A stretch of DNA of 64,000 nucleotides, from assembly GCA_024138025.1 (NCBI GenBank), contig JAMXBD010000173.1:1-64000 (forward strand). The letters run 5' to 3'. How positions within the stretch are numbered: the stretch's first letter is position 1; each line of letters starts with the position of its first letter. The notes under the pieces are model-generated. The model made no database searches and was not told the origin of the DNA. It worked only from the letters and a program-made list of their open reading frames with translations. Of the stretch, positions 23,895 to 35,292 are shown piece after piece. The stretch is from Combretum micranthum (lineage: Eukaryota; Streptophyta; Magnoliopsida; Myrtales; Combretaceae). Both the position numbers and the translations under genes were made by a program.

Positions 23895-23906
23895 TGGTAT
23901 TAGAGT
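23895..23906 (+). promoter_or_regulatory. Primer binding site of copia element B
   Basis: TGGTATTAGAGT, two bases after the LTR. It differs from the initiator tRNA-Met complement TGGTATCAGAGC at two positions. Confidence 0.8.
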
Positions 23907-25269
23907 AGCCTTGCTCTAGAATCGTTTGGGAATTGATTTGTGGTGATGGAATGGTGATTTTATATTATTTCTTGCTCCATATATGTCTGATTTCATGATA
24001 AATCGTCATATCTCATTGAATCTATGGCTTTATTTTAATTTTAAGTAAATTCATGATTTTCTTGGTTATAATTATAAGTTCCGTGAAGGTGATTTTGTCG
24101 TACGCCTCCATTTTTATATAACGAGTAAACAATTTTTTTTTAAGACATCAGGTAAACAATTGGAATTATATTACAATTGTCACTTGGTTCCATTGGGAAT
24201 TGCAAAGATTCCTCCACAAAGGACCTCTTTTTTTTTTTTTTTTCTATAGGAAATATAATCTTGAACCATCAATTCTTCGATTTTTATTTATTTATTTATT
24301 ATTACGGATTCATCGGAATTGGAGAGTTGGTATATATTTCTTTAATGCATATATATAATTGTAATCAATATGCTTGCCGAATTGATTATATTTTCTCTTC
24401 AAACACAATTCATAATGGATTAACAAGTGACGTCTCTTAGATGCATGATTTGCCAATGATATTACACCATGCACTGACTTGCCATAGAATAGATTCACTA
24501 TTTGGATCAAATGTGTTTTGTTCTTCTTCTTTTAATATGAAGGTCTACGTGACTTGTTTAATCACCGTGACTTCAGCAATGAATTCACGATTTCGTAGCA
24601 ATGGTTGTAAATTGCATCCAGTTCATTGATTTTTTTTTTTTTGTACAATTACATGGAATAAATTCATAAATTTTTGGTTGTCATGTTTTTATTTAAGTGA
24701 ATTAATTATACCTATTATTTTTAATTTATATGCCTTTAGTATTGCATATATGTTTGTTTTATAATCAATGATTAATTTTAGATAACTTTGAAATTAAGTA
24801 TACTTCGTTCTTCATTGATTAATTGAAGCGGTATAGTCACCAAAGTGACCTCTACTATAGAAATTTTTTACCGTGAATTATGAAGATAGTGGTGTGTGTT
24901 TTTTCTTCATGCAAGCAATATGTCGGCCCAAAGGAAGACTATTGTTTGGTTGAGAATTACATGAACATGTGGTAATGATTGTGTGATGATTATTTGGTGT
25001 CCGTTACGAGTGTCAAGTCGGCCCAAAGAAAGGTTAAGCACTTGACTGGATTTTATCATCAATGCTCGATTAATAGATCAAGAAAGCCAATTCTGAGTCG
25101 ATTCTCTGTCCAAAGACTAGATTCGATGTCACTTCAGTTATCTTGAGATGGGATTTTGTTATTGATATAATTAATCACTACTTTGTTATAACTACATGAC
25201 TATGTGAGTTGATTGCCTTTTATATGTTGTTCTCTATACAACTGATATTCTTAACGCTTTTGTTGTTAT

Positions 25270-26480
25270 TGCCAATATTTTTTTTTTAAATCATTATCCT
25301 AAGAGTAATCGCTATGTTTTTGAAGAGGAGTTGGTTAATGTTCCTCTTCCTGTGGATGTTGTTGATCATAATCAAGTTTTCAATTCCTATCATGATTTAA
25401 CAATATCTGGTACAAATACATGACAATGGAGAGCTTCCTACTCATCAAGTTCATCCAATTGTTTCCTAATTTATTGTTCATGAGGAACATGAGAATCAAA
25501 CTCAACAAACTCAAATTCAAGAAAAACCAATGGCTCTTGGAAGGTCCACGAGAGAAAAGAGAAATGCAATATCCAGTGATTACATTATATATCTCAATAA
25601 ACAAGAAATGGACAATGACTTAGTGAGAGATGATCCACTCACCTTTCACGAGGCAATTAAATTTTCAAACTCTCATAAATGGATTGAAGCCATGGGTGAG
25701 GAAATCTAATCAATGAAAGACAACAATGTTTGAGACCTTGTCTTGTTGCCCTAAGGGGTGAAACCTATTGGTTGTAAATGGGTATTTAAAACCAAAAGGG
25801 ATTCACAGGGTAATGTGGCAAGGTATAAACCCTAACTTGTCACAAAAGGATTTACTAAAAAGGAAAGCGTCAATTATAAGAAGACTTTCTCTCCAGTGTC
25901 AATGAAAGATAGTTTGACCTCGAGTTACATCATATGGATGTTAAAATAGCTTTCCTCAATGGAGACGTTGAAGAAACTATTTATATGATGCAACCAGAGG
26001 GGTTATCTTTAAAAAAATAATAATAATTTGGTTTGCAAACTTAAGAAATCCATCTATGGGCTCAAGCAGGCATATTGTTAGTGGTACCTCTAATTTCATT
26101 TGGTTGTTCTCTCATTTGGTTTTGAGGTAAACATTGTTAAAGATTGTGTGTATCACAAGTTTGGTAGGAGTAGATTTATATCTCTTGTGTTATATGTGAA
26201 TGATATTTTTCTTGCTAGCAGTAATGTGGAGATTCTTTGAGAAACTAAAAAGTTCCTTTTAGAATTTTTTGAAATGAAAGATCTTAGAGAAGCATCATAT
26301 GTACGAGGAATCTAAATTCATCGTGATTGTTTGCAAGGAATCCTTGGATTATCACAAAAAGGCTACATCAAAAGGGTACTGCAAAGGTTTGACATGCAAA
26401 ACTATAGGCCCCATGACACACATGTGTCAAAGGGGGATAAATTTAGTTTGAAGTAGTGTCCAAAATAATGAAATAGATTC
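25270..26480 (+). pseudogene. Copia reverse transcriptase remnant (YVND active site)
   Basis: From the post-integrase linker (SSDYIIYLNKQEMDND near 25570-25620), broken frames run through SMKDNNV, GVKPIGCKWVFKTKRDSQGN, HHMDVKIAFLNGDVEE, KKSIYGLKQA and LYVNDIFLASS. They then reach GLSQKGYIKRVLQRFDM near 26345-26395. The family's YVDD pair is YVND at 26192-26203, so one catalytic aspartate is lost, while the first catalytic aspartate (MDVKIAF) is present. At least ten stops interrupt the domain. The normal role is copying element RNA into DNA. Confidence 0.88.
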
Positions 26481-26487
26481 CACATTC

Positions 26488-27180
26488 ATGAAGGACATCT
26501 CATATGCATTTGCAATGGGAAGTCTCATGTATGCACAAGTCTATATCCATCCAGATCTTGCGTTTATAGTGGGAATGCTAGGCAGATACCAAAGTAATTC
26601 GGGAAGAAAGCATTGGGAAGCAACCAAGAGAGTCTTCAGATATTTCAGAAGACAAAGGGATATATGCTCACGTACAGGAAGTCAAAGAAACTTGAGATCA
26701 TAGAGTATATTGACTCTAACTTCATTGGGTGCCAAGATAGCAAAAAATCCACATCTATTTATATTTTTCTATTAGCTGAAGGTGTTGCTTCATGGAAAAG
26801 TGCCAAACAGTCTCTTATTGCATCTTCTACCATGGAAGCAGAATTCGTTGCGTGTTATGAGGCTTCTAGTCACACTATATGGTTACATAACTTCATTTAT
26901 GTATTGGGTATTGTTGATGACATTAAGAGGCCACTTAGGATATAGTGTGACAATAGGGCTGCAATATTATATTCTAATAACAACAGGAGCTCATCAAAGT
27001 CAAAATATATAGACATTAAGCTCCTTGTTGTGAAGGAAAAGGTTAAAAGTCGTTTGATTAATATTGAGCTTATAGGGACAAACTATATGATTACGGATCC
27101 GCTTACAAAGGCATTGACATTTGGAGCTTTTCATGAGTATTTATATCGCATGGATGTCATTAGCATAGATGCCATTTGAT
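26488..27180 (+). pseudogene. Copia connection and RNase H remnant
   Basis: The frames at 26488-26703 and 26613-26945 overlap, joined by a frameshift near 26680. They give YAFAMGSLMYAQVYIHPDLA, RKHWEATKRVFRYF, SNFIGCQDSKKSTS and SLIASSTMEAEFVACYEA, the diagnostic copia RNase H blocks. The domain ends near 27150 with MITDPLTKALTFGAFHEY. A further stop at about 26943 confirms pseudogene status. Confidence 0.9.
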
Positions 27181-27600
27181 TAATGGGAGTTTATTTTTAT
27201 TGTTTATCTAACTTAAATGTAGTTTTGATGTCATGACATTGGTTATTAATAAAGTTAAATTCGATTTATTCATTAATTTTGTTATTCTTAACTTCGATCT
27301 CATTTAGTCGAATCTTAAATTGGACCGGTTGGAAATAATCATGTATGGATCACTTTGCATGTAATTTCCATGCTACACATTCACATTGTCTATGTCATTT
27401 AGTCAAGTTGATGCTGGTGATCAATGTGGGTTTAGTTGCATTAAAACTTGCAATGACTACTCTTTTAGTCCTCGTATTGGTGAGATTCATGGATGAAACG
27501 TTTAGATAACGTCAATACAATTATGTGCACACATTTGGCTTGCATACAATAATCTATATATGAATGAAGGATGGATTATTTGTGCACATGGCTATGTATT

Positions 27601-27613
27601 CCAAGTGGGAGAT
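27601..27613 (+). promoter_or_regulatory. Polypurine tract of copia element B
   Basis: CCAAGTGGGAGAT directly precedes the TG of the 3' LTR; AAGTGGGAGAT is the usual plant copia polypurine tract. Confidence 0.9.
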
Positions 27614-28103
27614 TGTTGAAATTATGGACTTTCATGCCATGTATGTATACTCATATACGCATTTGAATATGTGGATGCACATATATTACGTTAATAATCA
27701 TACATTTATTATTGTAATAAGTTTCAAGGACCTAATAATTATTGATCTAATAAAGTATAATGGTCCTAGTCATCTAATATAAAGTATGAGGACTAAATAA
27801 TAAATGTGTAGAATTCATGGCGTTCATTACTAATTTTATGATGGGAAAAATTAGTAATAGCACATTAGGGTTATATATAAAGGGTATGGTCCCTGATTGA
27901 CATACACAACACAATTCACTTTCTTTTTCATAAGAAATTAGGGTTCCCATCTCCCAATAGTGTGTATGATCAATCAGAAGGTTAATTCAACCCATATTCA
28001 AAATGTATCACACATGGAATCAGGAATGTTTCCATTATCCTCTCCACTCAAGTAATCTCTAGGCAAGGATCGGTCTTGAAATATAAGAAATTATTTTCTA
28101 TCA
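27614..28103 (+). repeat. 3' LTR of copia element B
   Basis: TGTTGAAATTATGGAC to TTCTATCA; direct repeat of 23412-23892. Confidence 0.92.
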
Positions 28104-29677
28104 ATTTATCCACCGCTTTCTTCTTCTGAACCTGTTGTGCTGTCTTAGCTTCTTCCAAAATCAGCCTAAAGTTGCTCTTATTGTCCCATCATTTACTTAT
28201 TTAGCCATGATCCTTGCTAGTGAGTTATCCAATGCCTCTTAACCTAATCCCCTTTGTCATAACATGACCTAGATTTTGTGATGCCTATACGCAAAGAAAC
28301 AAACCTATCAATTCTCAATGTAATATGATGCACTAGAGAAAAGAGTTAACTTGATGATGTAAATTAAATCAAAACCAGATGTCTGCATTGGACAGATGTT
28401 CCATGAGACCGGGACACACCATGTGTAACTATAGGTGCACCTTCTACAACACTTCCCTTAACTGTGCTTTAGACATGTTCGTAGTCGGCATTTTTTACGT
28501 ACTCTCTAATAGAGTTGGAGAGCATGTGTATATCCAACCCTAGCATATAGCACCCCCATTATGCCCTACTTGTGCATCGCCTCCTTGCTATTCAATTCGA
28601 CGAGCAAATCCAAGAGACATCCATCTAAATTCACACACGATTAGGAGTGGTGCAATTGAAGGCCTCCTCATGGATGTATTCTAACATGTTAAAGAACAAC
28701 AACTGCGATTATAATGATAAATTATTGGAATAAATAATGATTGAGAAACTAATTTTTCATTGCCAACAAATCCAAGAACATCCATCAAAGGAACAAAATT
28801 AAGTTTTAATCGCCAAATTTGATAGCTGTAGGTTCCCCCCTCTACTCGCTTGGTCTATTACCCATTGTCTTGTTACTCATTGTGGCAATTCTTGTGCTAT
28901 ATTCATCAAAATAACCAAACACATTTCATTAAGAAATATTACAAAATAAGTCAATGGAACTAGGCTTCTTGATTGGATGTATGTGGCTTGGACAACCCTT
29001 ACGTTATGATTTTGTTTTCCACACAACTTATAGGTCATAACTCTGGACAACCTTTTATATGATCCCCTTCCTTTACGCTCTTCTTTATTGTAGCCTCTTT
29101 TAGGCCTCTCAGGCAACCTTTTTGGAATCAAACCTAACATTATCTCAATTGTAGTCCTACCTCAAAACTTTGCACTCAAAATGGGCATTGTTGCATGCTC
29201 ATATGTTTTCATGTACTTCTCAAGAATATACCAATGATTGCAAATTCCTCAACACTCTTGCCTAAATATAGTATATAGGAAAATGAATAAGTACATGGAA
29301 TCACGTTGAGACCCCATGAATGTTTATTGTCTAAATCAACTGCATATGTGTGATCATTGTATCTGATCTCGAATTCCATATGGCAATTCAGTAAGGGGTG
29401 ACAGTTGAAGCTTGATCTCCTTTTCCTCTCAATGTGCTGACATATTCATGGAGTAAAGCACTAACACCACTCCCGCTCTCCTTAATCTTTGAGGCTATTC
29501 TACCTATTACTTGCTTTCGTATGCATTCCATCATTGATAGGCGAACATTTGTCTTACTTTGACGATGGTGGAGTTGAAACACTCCAACATGTTATTACCA
29601 ATGATGTCGCATTTTTTTTTTCATGTTGGAATAGCCCATTACACCAATGTTTTGGATTCTTCTAGAGTAAATCGTCT

Positions 29678-29682
29678 ACAGC
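29678..29682. repeat. Left target-site duplication of the solo LTR
   Basis: ACAGC, repeated exactly at 31115-31119. Confidence 0.9.
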
Positions 29683-31114
29683 TGATACGTACAAAATACC
29701 ATAATTATTCACATGGTTTTAGTATGATATTATAGTGATTTTTATGTAAATAATTGTGGAAAAGGATACTGAATTGAGTAATATGTTAATTTCAGGATTA
29801 AGAGGAGATAATAAGCATTATGGAGATGTTTTGATGAATTACAACAAGTTTTGATGAAGAAAGTGCAAAGTGAAGAATTTCAGCATACATGAGATTTCAA
29901 CACAAGCTGTGTTGAATGCTGGTGTTAGCCTTGAAAAATGTACAGCAAGCTATTGCAAAGAACATAAGGAAGCAACACGAGCTATGTTGGATGCTTATAT
30001 TAGAGATAAGAAATGGACAGAATGCTTTATGGAACATACACGACTTCGCAACACAGGCTGTGATTGGGCTTGTGTAGGACTCCAAATCGTGACAAATCCG
30101 AGGAAATAGCTGACATGAGAAAGCAACACGGCCCCGAACACGTCCCGTGTAGAATGCCCGTGTAGAAGACAAATCCTTTTTTTATAAATAGATCCAACCA
30201 CTCTTTGTTAGAAACACACACAAGAGAGGAGAAGAAACCCTAAGAGAGAAGACGTACAAGAAGAAGAAGAAGAACTCCTAACAATTTTCCATCACAAGAC
30301 TTGTTGGTTAAAGGGTGTAATCATCATGTTTTATGTTTATTCTTCCATGGTTTATAATTGTAATTATTTTACAATGGAAGCTTAGATCTATATGCCCTAG
30401 ATTTTGAGAAACCTTAACCCTAATGTGGATTGAATTGATTTGTTGAATGAAGTTCTTGTTTTTGAATCTATTCATGTTGTTTGATTGTCTTAATCTAGTA
30501 TATGCGCAATATTAGATTATTGTATGATTCTTGTTAATTGAATCGAAGGATTAATTAATAGGAAAGATCTAGCATGAGTAGAAGGGTTTGAATGTAAATC
30601 TAGAGATAAATTACATGAATCTTTTGCATCAAGAATTTATCTTTATGAGGAATTGTGATCATTAATGCAATCTTTATATGCATCTAGTGAGGAAGAGATT
30701 TCCATTAGACATATAGGATTAGGATTTAATTATCTTGAGAAAGAGATTAATGAGATTAGGGTTCCTGCAATTCAAGAACACGTGCTGCATTGATGAGGGT
30801 TATTAATAAGATTGATAGGGTTAGTGGTGTATCAAGGTCTAGGGTATTGTTTTGTGATTGTTGAATTATTAAGGTTGTGAATATACATTGATTGCGAATT
30901 AATTAGTTAAATAGTGAATCGTAGTTGTTAGTAATAAATGCATTTAATTAGATTTGCTAAATAGTGGAAAACCGGTTAATTCTAGTAATTGTCTTAAAGA
31001 TCCTTGTGGACGATATCCGTTGACCCTATACAACTATAGATAGGTACACTGCCTAACTAGGTCGTAAGAGTTAATTGGAATTATAAATTTAAGAGTTGAT
31101 ACGATCTACATCAA
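29683..31114 (+). mobile_element. Solo LTR (1,432 bp), probably Ty3/gypsy
   Basis: The tract opens TGATACGTAC and closes CTACATCA (TG...CA) and is flanked by a perfect ACAGC duplication, as expected after recombination between two LTRs. The MULE transposase frame resumes on both sides. A TATAAATA box lies at 30183-30190, followed by a purine-rich leader. Its end (CTTGTGGACGATATCC, then ATACGATCTACATCA) resembles gypsy LTR ends. Small frames inside, such as 29870-30109, are not genes. Superfamily is inferred because no internal region remains. Confidence 0.88.
30183..30190 (+). promoter_or_regulatory. TATA box in the solo LTR
   Basis: TATAAATA with an A/G-rich leader (agagaggagaagaaaccc, then agaagaagaag) starting about 35-40 bp downstream, the usual layout of a plant LTR promoter. 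Whether it drives transcription of neighbouring DNA is unknown. Confidence 0.6.
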
Positions 31115-31316
31115 CAGCACTTGGCTTAATCGCTCTCATCTAGTTAACATTTCACCATAGCTTAGCTACAGTGGTGGATTTTAATGCACTCTAAAAGAGC
31201 AATTGCACTTGACTTCCTTTATGCTTCTTTAGCCAATAAGCGAAGGAGTGACGAGCACAAAAATGATGCTTAACCAATGGATAACTAGTAGATATGGCCT
31301 ATTTTAGCCCCTGCAA

Positions 31317-31318
<2 letters not shown>

Positions 31319-31357
<39 letters not shown>
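31319..31357. repeat. 39-base poly-G run inside the MULE transposase
   Basis: An uninterrupted run of 39 G (poly-C on the coding strand), placed just upstream, in coding sense, of the transposase block CARHSFAYWLKKH. It would code for a polyproline tract in one frame, which the family does not have. It may be a real expansion or an assembly filler. Confidence 0.98.
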
Positions 31358-31358
<1 letters not shown>

Positions 31359-32753
31359 ACAAAAACACTGACAATGTGATGCCATTTACAATTAAATGAG
31401 AGTGGAGAACATAGACTACACTTTTTGCACATCACTAATTATGGTGAATCCAGTCGTTGAACTCAACCCAACTAAAGGGTCCAACGCACCTGAAAACCAA
31501 GACTAGCTTTCTTTGTTCTCTCCCTCTACATATGCCTAAGCAATCGGATACATTTGGTCATTTGTGTCTCGTGCAACAACACTCAAAATGCCGCTTTCAT
31601 GACACCCTTAAGTAAACACCCATCAAAGCCTAAGATAGTTCTATAGCCTTCAATAAACCTCAGTCTACAAGAATCTAAGCATATAAACATCCTTTTAAAG
31701 TGTTGTGGATGGGCGAGACTTGTCCATTCAGCCATGACACCAATAGTGTTAGGCTAACCTTTTAAGGCCTTTTGTAATGTGCTTACATAGTCCCAAAGCC
31801 TATCAACCTCTAAATTGAATCTCCTATTGACCAGCTTTATTTCTTGTCCTTTAGCTCAGCTACATTAACTTTGAGTCACATCAACTAATGATTCCTCCAC
31901 AGCTGACATCTTTGGTAAGATTCAAATCCTTAAAAGGAAGTGCTTCCCAAGAACCTTATATGTGACACAACTATTCCTAAAAGATGGTCAATAGAACTCA
32001 CTGTGTTGATCTTTAAATGTTTTGACACTCACTAAGGACAACCAACAACATCCACACTCACTAAGAGACAACAACCAGCTTCATTACACATGAACTACTA
32101 AACAATTAAGACGAAAAGTGTATTTTCTTGTGTAACTTGCTACACAATCATATACAAGCACAAGAAATATCAGTACAAAAAAAGATTGGCATGTTCTTAG
32201 CCCTATTTGGTGTGTGTGTGTGATCATAACTGAGGAATGAAATTCAAAGAATGTGGGTAAGGTAGAAACTATAAACTATTGAAAAAGTTACCTTCCAGTT
32301 GCATTAGCATCTTGATACGTCATTTTCAAATTTGAATCTTCTTTAACCGATCGTTGAGTGTGATTGAGTGCACGATGTTGTCGTCTTTCAGATGCTCTTG
32401 TTGTCTTCTTTGACAGATGTGTGTTTCATTTCCATTAAGGTTTCAACAGATATAGGGTGTTGTAGTAATCATGCAATGGATTTCACTTAGGGAAGATTTA
32501 GGGTTTCAAATTTCCCTTCAAATTTGGGGTTAACCAGACTGTTTCTAAGGATTCACTGTTCATGAGTCCCTATTACCTTTTCATTCTGTCCAGCTGCTCA
32601 TGCATGACTTTCTCTCTCTTCATGTCTTATCTTTGATTTTACATATCTATCTAATTTCTCCTCACTTCAGTTGAGTTTTCGTGCCTATTTTAAACTTGAC
32701 CATGGTTACATAACTTTTTTTATTATTTTTTCGCTGAAATTTTCAAACATTAA

Positions 32754-32940
32754 CCACGTTCTCTGTGTCATGCATGCATTCTTATTTGTGCCACATAGAC
32801 AAACGAACTTAACTGAGATAATAGGGGTACCATTTATAGCCATGAAAAGTTAAAATGGATAGTAAATTGAACATTTAGAAGTTAAGGTACCTAATTGCAT
32901 TTTCTTGCAAATTTAAGGTATCAAATTCGACATTTTCTCC
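32754..32940 (-). repeat. Right terminal inverted repeat of the large MULE
   Basis: Reverse complement opens GGAGAAAATG and follows 20936-21113 for about 180 bp with substitutions and small indels. Confidence 0.85.
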
Positions 32941-32949
32941 TTCTTTTAT
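32941..32949. repeat. Right 9-bp target-site duplication of the large MULE
   Basis: TTCTTTTAT, the partner of 20927-20935. Confidence 0.6.
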
Positions 32950-33713
32950 ATACCATATATATTTGCCTCTTGTTCATCTTGAAACATAGATATTGTTTTT
33001 TTTTTAATCATAAAAATCATGATCCAATCTCTAACATCCATGTAATTAAGGCATACTTAAGGGAATTAGCTTAAGCCAGTTCCTTTTTTTTTTTTTAACA
33101 ACTGTAGCAGTTTCCCAAGCAATATGTAACACATCAACAAAGTTCTTATACTTTTTAGATAGCCTCATTGGAAGGAGTAGTAAAAAAGAGATCCAATAGT
33201 GTATGCAAAAAAGAGAAGGATAGCTAGGATCAAAGTCATCTCCAAAGATCACATAGTTAAGCTCATTGCTAGGTTGAGTTCAAAAATTGTAGTTACTACA
33301 CTGGAAGCAATTGAAGCTTTGAGGGCACTCAAAAGCTTATTATTGATGAAAGATAGGATAATGGCTGAAACATGGTCATTTTTAAAAATGGATTCATCGT
33401 TTATGTTTAATGCTGTGCTTTCTAGATCTTCTTATTTGTTTGGCGACCTCTTGTAAATGTTTTTCATTTGCTTAAAGCCAAGTTTAATCTATTTGTGTAA
33501 TCTTGATTAGTAGAAAAGCAAATTCTTATGTCAACCATACTACATTCTTAGAAGAAAAGAAAATATTATTATATTTTATGAATAGTAACCTACCATCTTC
33601 TTTATTTTTCATATTATTTGTTGATCATATAAAAAACCCCCAATAGTTGTTTTGGTATCATCTTGATTATTTCAAATAAATTTTATTCTTTTTAGCATAA
33701 TAATGATGATGAT
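32950..33713. other. Non-coding, with a possible old coding fragment
   Basis: Opposite-strand open frames at 33046-33252 (minus) and 33199-33456 (plus) overlap only at their ends. The plus frame contains an EALRALKSLL-like helix reminiscent of the RNase H tail of plant LINEs, but the match is too weak to name. A T-run lies at 33085-33098. Confidence 0.3.
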
Positions 33714-34009
33714 GATATCACAAGTAGTAACTAAACTTTGACAAAATATGCAATTAAGTACCTAAACTTTGAAAATGATAAATTTAGTACCTGAATTTTG
33801 AAATTGATCAATTTGGTACTTGAAAAACTTTGAAATTAACAAATTTAGTACCTAAAAGAACTTGATGGAGGTACTATTAGCACACATAAAAAGTTTTTTT
33901 AGATACTAAATTAGTCAAATTTAAAGTTTAGGTACTAAATTGATCAATTTCAAACTTCAAGTTCCTAATTATATATTTTGTCAAAGTTCAAATACCATTT
34001 ATGACATTA
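33714..34009. mobile_element. Foldback MITE, copy 1
   Basis: The two halves are inverted copies: 'aactttgacaaaatat' then 'ttagtacct' blocks on the left, and the reverse complement on the right ending near tgacattaacc. No coding content. A similar element sits 100 bp away at 34106-34324 and a third at 57047-57342. The style matches long-TIR MULE derivatives, but target duplications were not resolved. Confidence 0.7.
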
Positions 34010-34013
34010 ACCA

Positions 34014-34053
34014 TAATAATAATAATAATAATAAGAAGAAGAAGAAGAAGAAG
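34014..34053. repeat. Compound (TAA)n-(AGA)n microsatellite
   Basis: A run of ATA/TAA triplets passes directly into AAG triplets. It abuts the right end of the foldback MITE copy 1. Confidence 0.95.
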
Positions 34054-34105
34054 TAAACATAGGGTTTCATTATAAATTGTCTGGAGTTATATTATTATAC
34101 TCATA

Positions 34106-34324
34106 GGGGATAATGCCAATAATAGTACTACCTGAACTTTGAAATTAATCAATGTAGTACCTAAAAACACTTTAAAATTAATCAATTTAATACATAAAAA
34201 AACTTAATAGATGTATCCTTCTTGTGCGTGAAAAGTTCTTTTTGGTACTAATTTAATCAATTTTGAAGTTTTCAAGCTAATCGCATATTTATCAAAGTTC
34301 AGGTACCATTTACGGCATTAACCC
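34106..34324. mobile_element. Foldback MITE, copy 2
   Basis: Left end GGGGATAATGCC and right end GGCATTAACCC are inverted; inward blocks 'tacctgaactttga' and 'ttaatcaat..agtacc' match in reverse complement. It is about 219 bp and non-coding. Confidence 0.75.
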
Positions 34325-35220
34325 ACTTGTAATGCATACTTTCATGAAAATATGTGATTAAAGTATTGGGATTACTAGATTGGTGAATGTTACAAATATG
34401 TGAAAATTTTGACTAGTCATTGGGTAAGTTACATATATATTGATAACCCATTTTTGCTAATTTAGGTTTTAAAATTTATGTATGTATGTATATACGTATA
34501 ACCCTAAAAAACTAAGTATATACTAAAATAATATTTTTAAATATGAAGCCTCAATTCAATGATTTGGCATGAAAAAAAAAAATATAATAGTATATTTTAC
34601 ATAGGTCAATTTTATATAAAATATTTTTCTACTATAAAGCGGGCTTAAAAAGGTATAAATTTATGCCTAGGCTAAATATTATGTATTATTTTATTATGTT
34701 TTTTTATTGAGCTTAATCAAATGGCTCATAGTAGATGAGCCTATTTACTTCGGCCTATTCCAAAACCCTTAAAAAAATTTTGCTCACATAATATGCTAAG
34801 ACACCAGTCAATAACCTAATGAAAAGACACTACATACACAAAGGAGAGGTCATGGGATTAACTCATGAGTGGCATATTGTGTGTGTTGCATTTTTTCCTC
34901 ACATGGGATATGTGAAACAAGCTACCACGTGCATGCATGACACATGGCATAGCTACTATGCCAGCTTCATCTTCTTCCTTTAGATGCATTCTTTGCCAAT
35001 TTCCATATCTGAACAACCATCTTCTATGCATTTTTTTTTCTTATATTAAAATTGCAAGGTAAATATTTCCTATTTTTGAATTGAGACCAAAAGTGGTCTC
35101 ATTTCATATGTTTGCTCTATAAATCAAGCTATGAAGTGGGAAAATTAGCGATATGGATTCTTTACCCCTAATATCTAATCTTAATTTGGAAAAATTTGGA
35201 GAGAACCAAATCTTCTTGAA
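34325..35220. other. Non-coding AT-rich spacer
   Basis: No gene recognised. The T-run at 35031-35039 could mark an old poly-A of the neighbouring minus-strand LINE, but the 3' end may equally lie near 35250. Confidence 0.5.
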
Positions 35221-35292
35221 ATGATGTTATCCATATTCGTACACAAAATGTTACTTTTCTATATTACAAGGGGAATAAAAACCCAAAACAAC

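Larger units (their letters stand above)
23412..28103 (+). mobile_element. Ty1/copia retrotransposon B inside the MULE transposase gene
   Basis: LTRs at 23412-23892 and 27614-28103 flank 3.7 kb. A primer site follows the 5' LTR and a copia polypurine tract precedes the 3' LTR. Only reverse transcriptase and RNase H remain; gag, protease and integrase are missing, and 23907-25270 is a long AT-rich untranslated region. The guest interrupts the C-terminal coding part of the MULE transposase. The 5-bp flanks (gtttt and attta) do not match cleanly. Over a 200-bp stretch the LTRs look about nine-tenths identical by eye, so the insertion is not recent. Confidence 0.93.
23258..32470 (-). pseudogene. 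MULE transposase gene, broken and twice interrupted
   Basis: Read on the minus strand from the right, the fragments follow the Mutator transposase order. At about 31500-31660 is a DDE-side block reading GFDGCLLKG followed by RDTNDQMYPIA. At 31185-31300 is an H/C block CARHSFAYWLKKHKGSQ, immediately after a 39-base homopolymer. Then come NPKHWC and NNMLECFNSTIVK around 29560-29660 and 31120, and TNVRLSMMECIRKQVIGRI at 29480-29580. A weak SWIM-like block (WGLNVIPC) lies near 29320, and a basic KRLPERPKRGYNKEERK segment with a worn zinc knuckle at 28990-29120. The C-terminal SFIDLEESSDKNDAIEVEAP ends at TAG 23258-23260. The knuckle has lost its first and last Cys (YKLCGKQNHNVRV). No continuous frame remains. 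The N-terminus is not defined. Confidence 0.82.
20936..32940. mobile_element. Autonomous-type Mutator element (MULE), 12 kb with nested guests
   Basis: Terminal inverted repeats of about 180 bp lie at 20936-21113 and 32754-32940. Both share blocks such as AAAATGCAATTAG, TAACTTCNAAATGTT, TTTTAACTTTTC and a distal CATGNGACAC. Between them the minus strand carries a MULE transposase gene. It is interrupted by copia element B (23412-28103) and by a solo LTR (29683-31114). Removing both guests leaves about 5.9 kb, a normal size for a full MULE. The transposase is full of stops, so the element is dead. The MULE must predate both insertions. Confidence 0.85.

Noticed and set aside
23407..28108. A 5-bp target duplication for copia element B
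   Set aside because: The flanks gtttt and attta agree at only three of five bases in T-rich DNA, which is not evidence.
33199..33456. Plus-strand frame resembling a LINE RNase H helix
   Set aside because: Similarity is limited to one short helix-like stretch; no catalytic pattern or neighbouring LINE domains on that strand.
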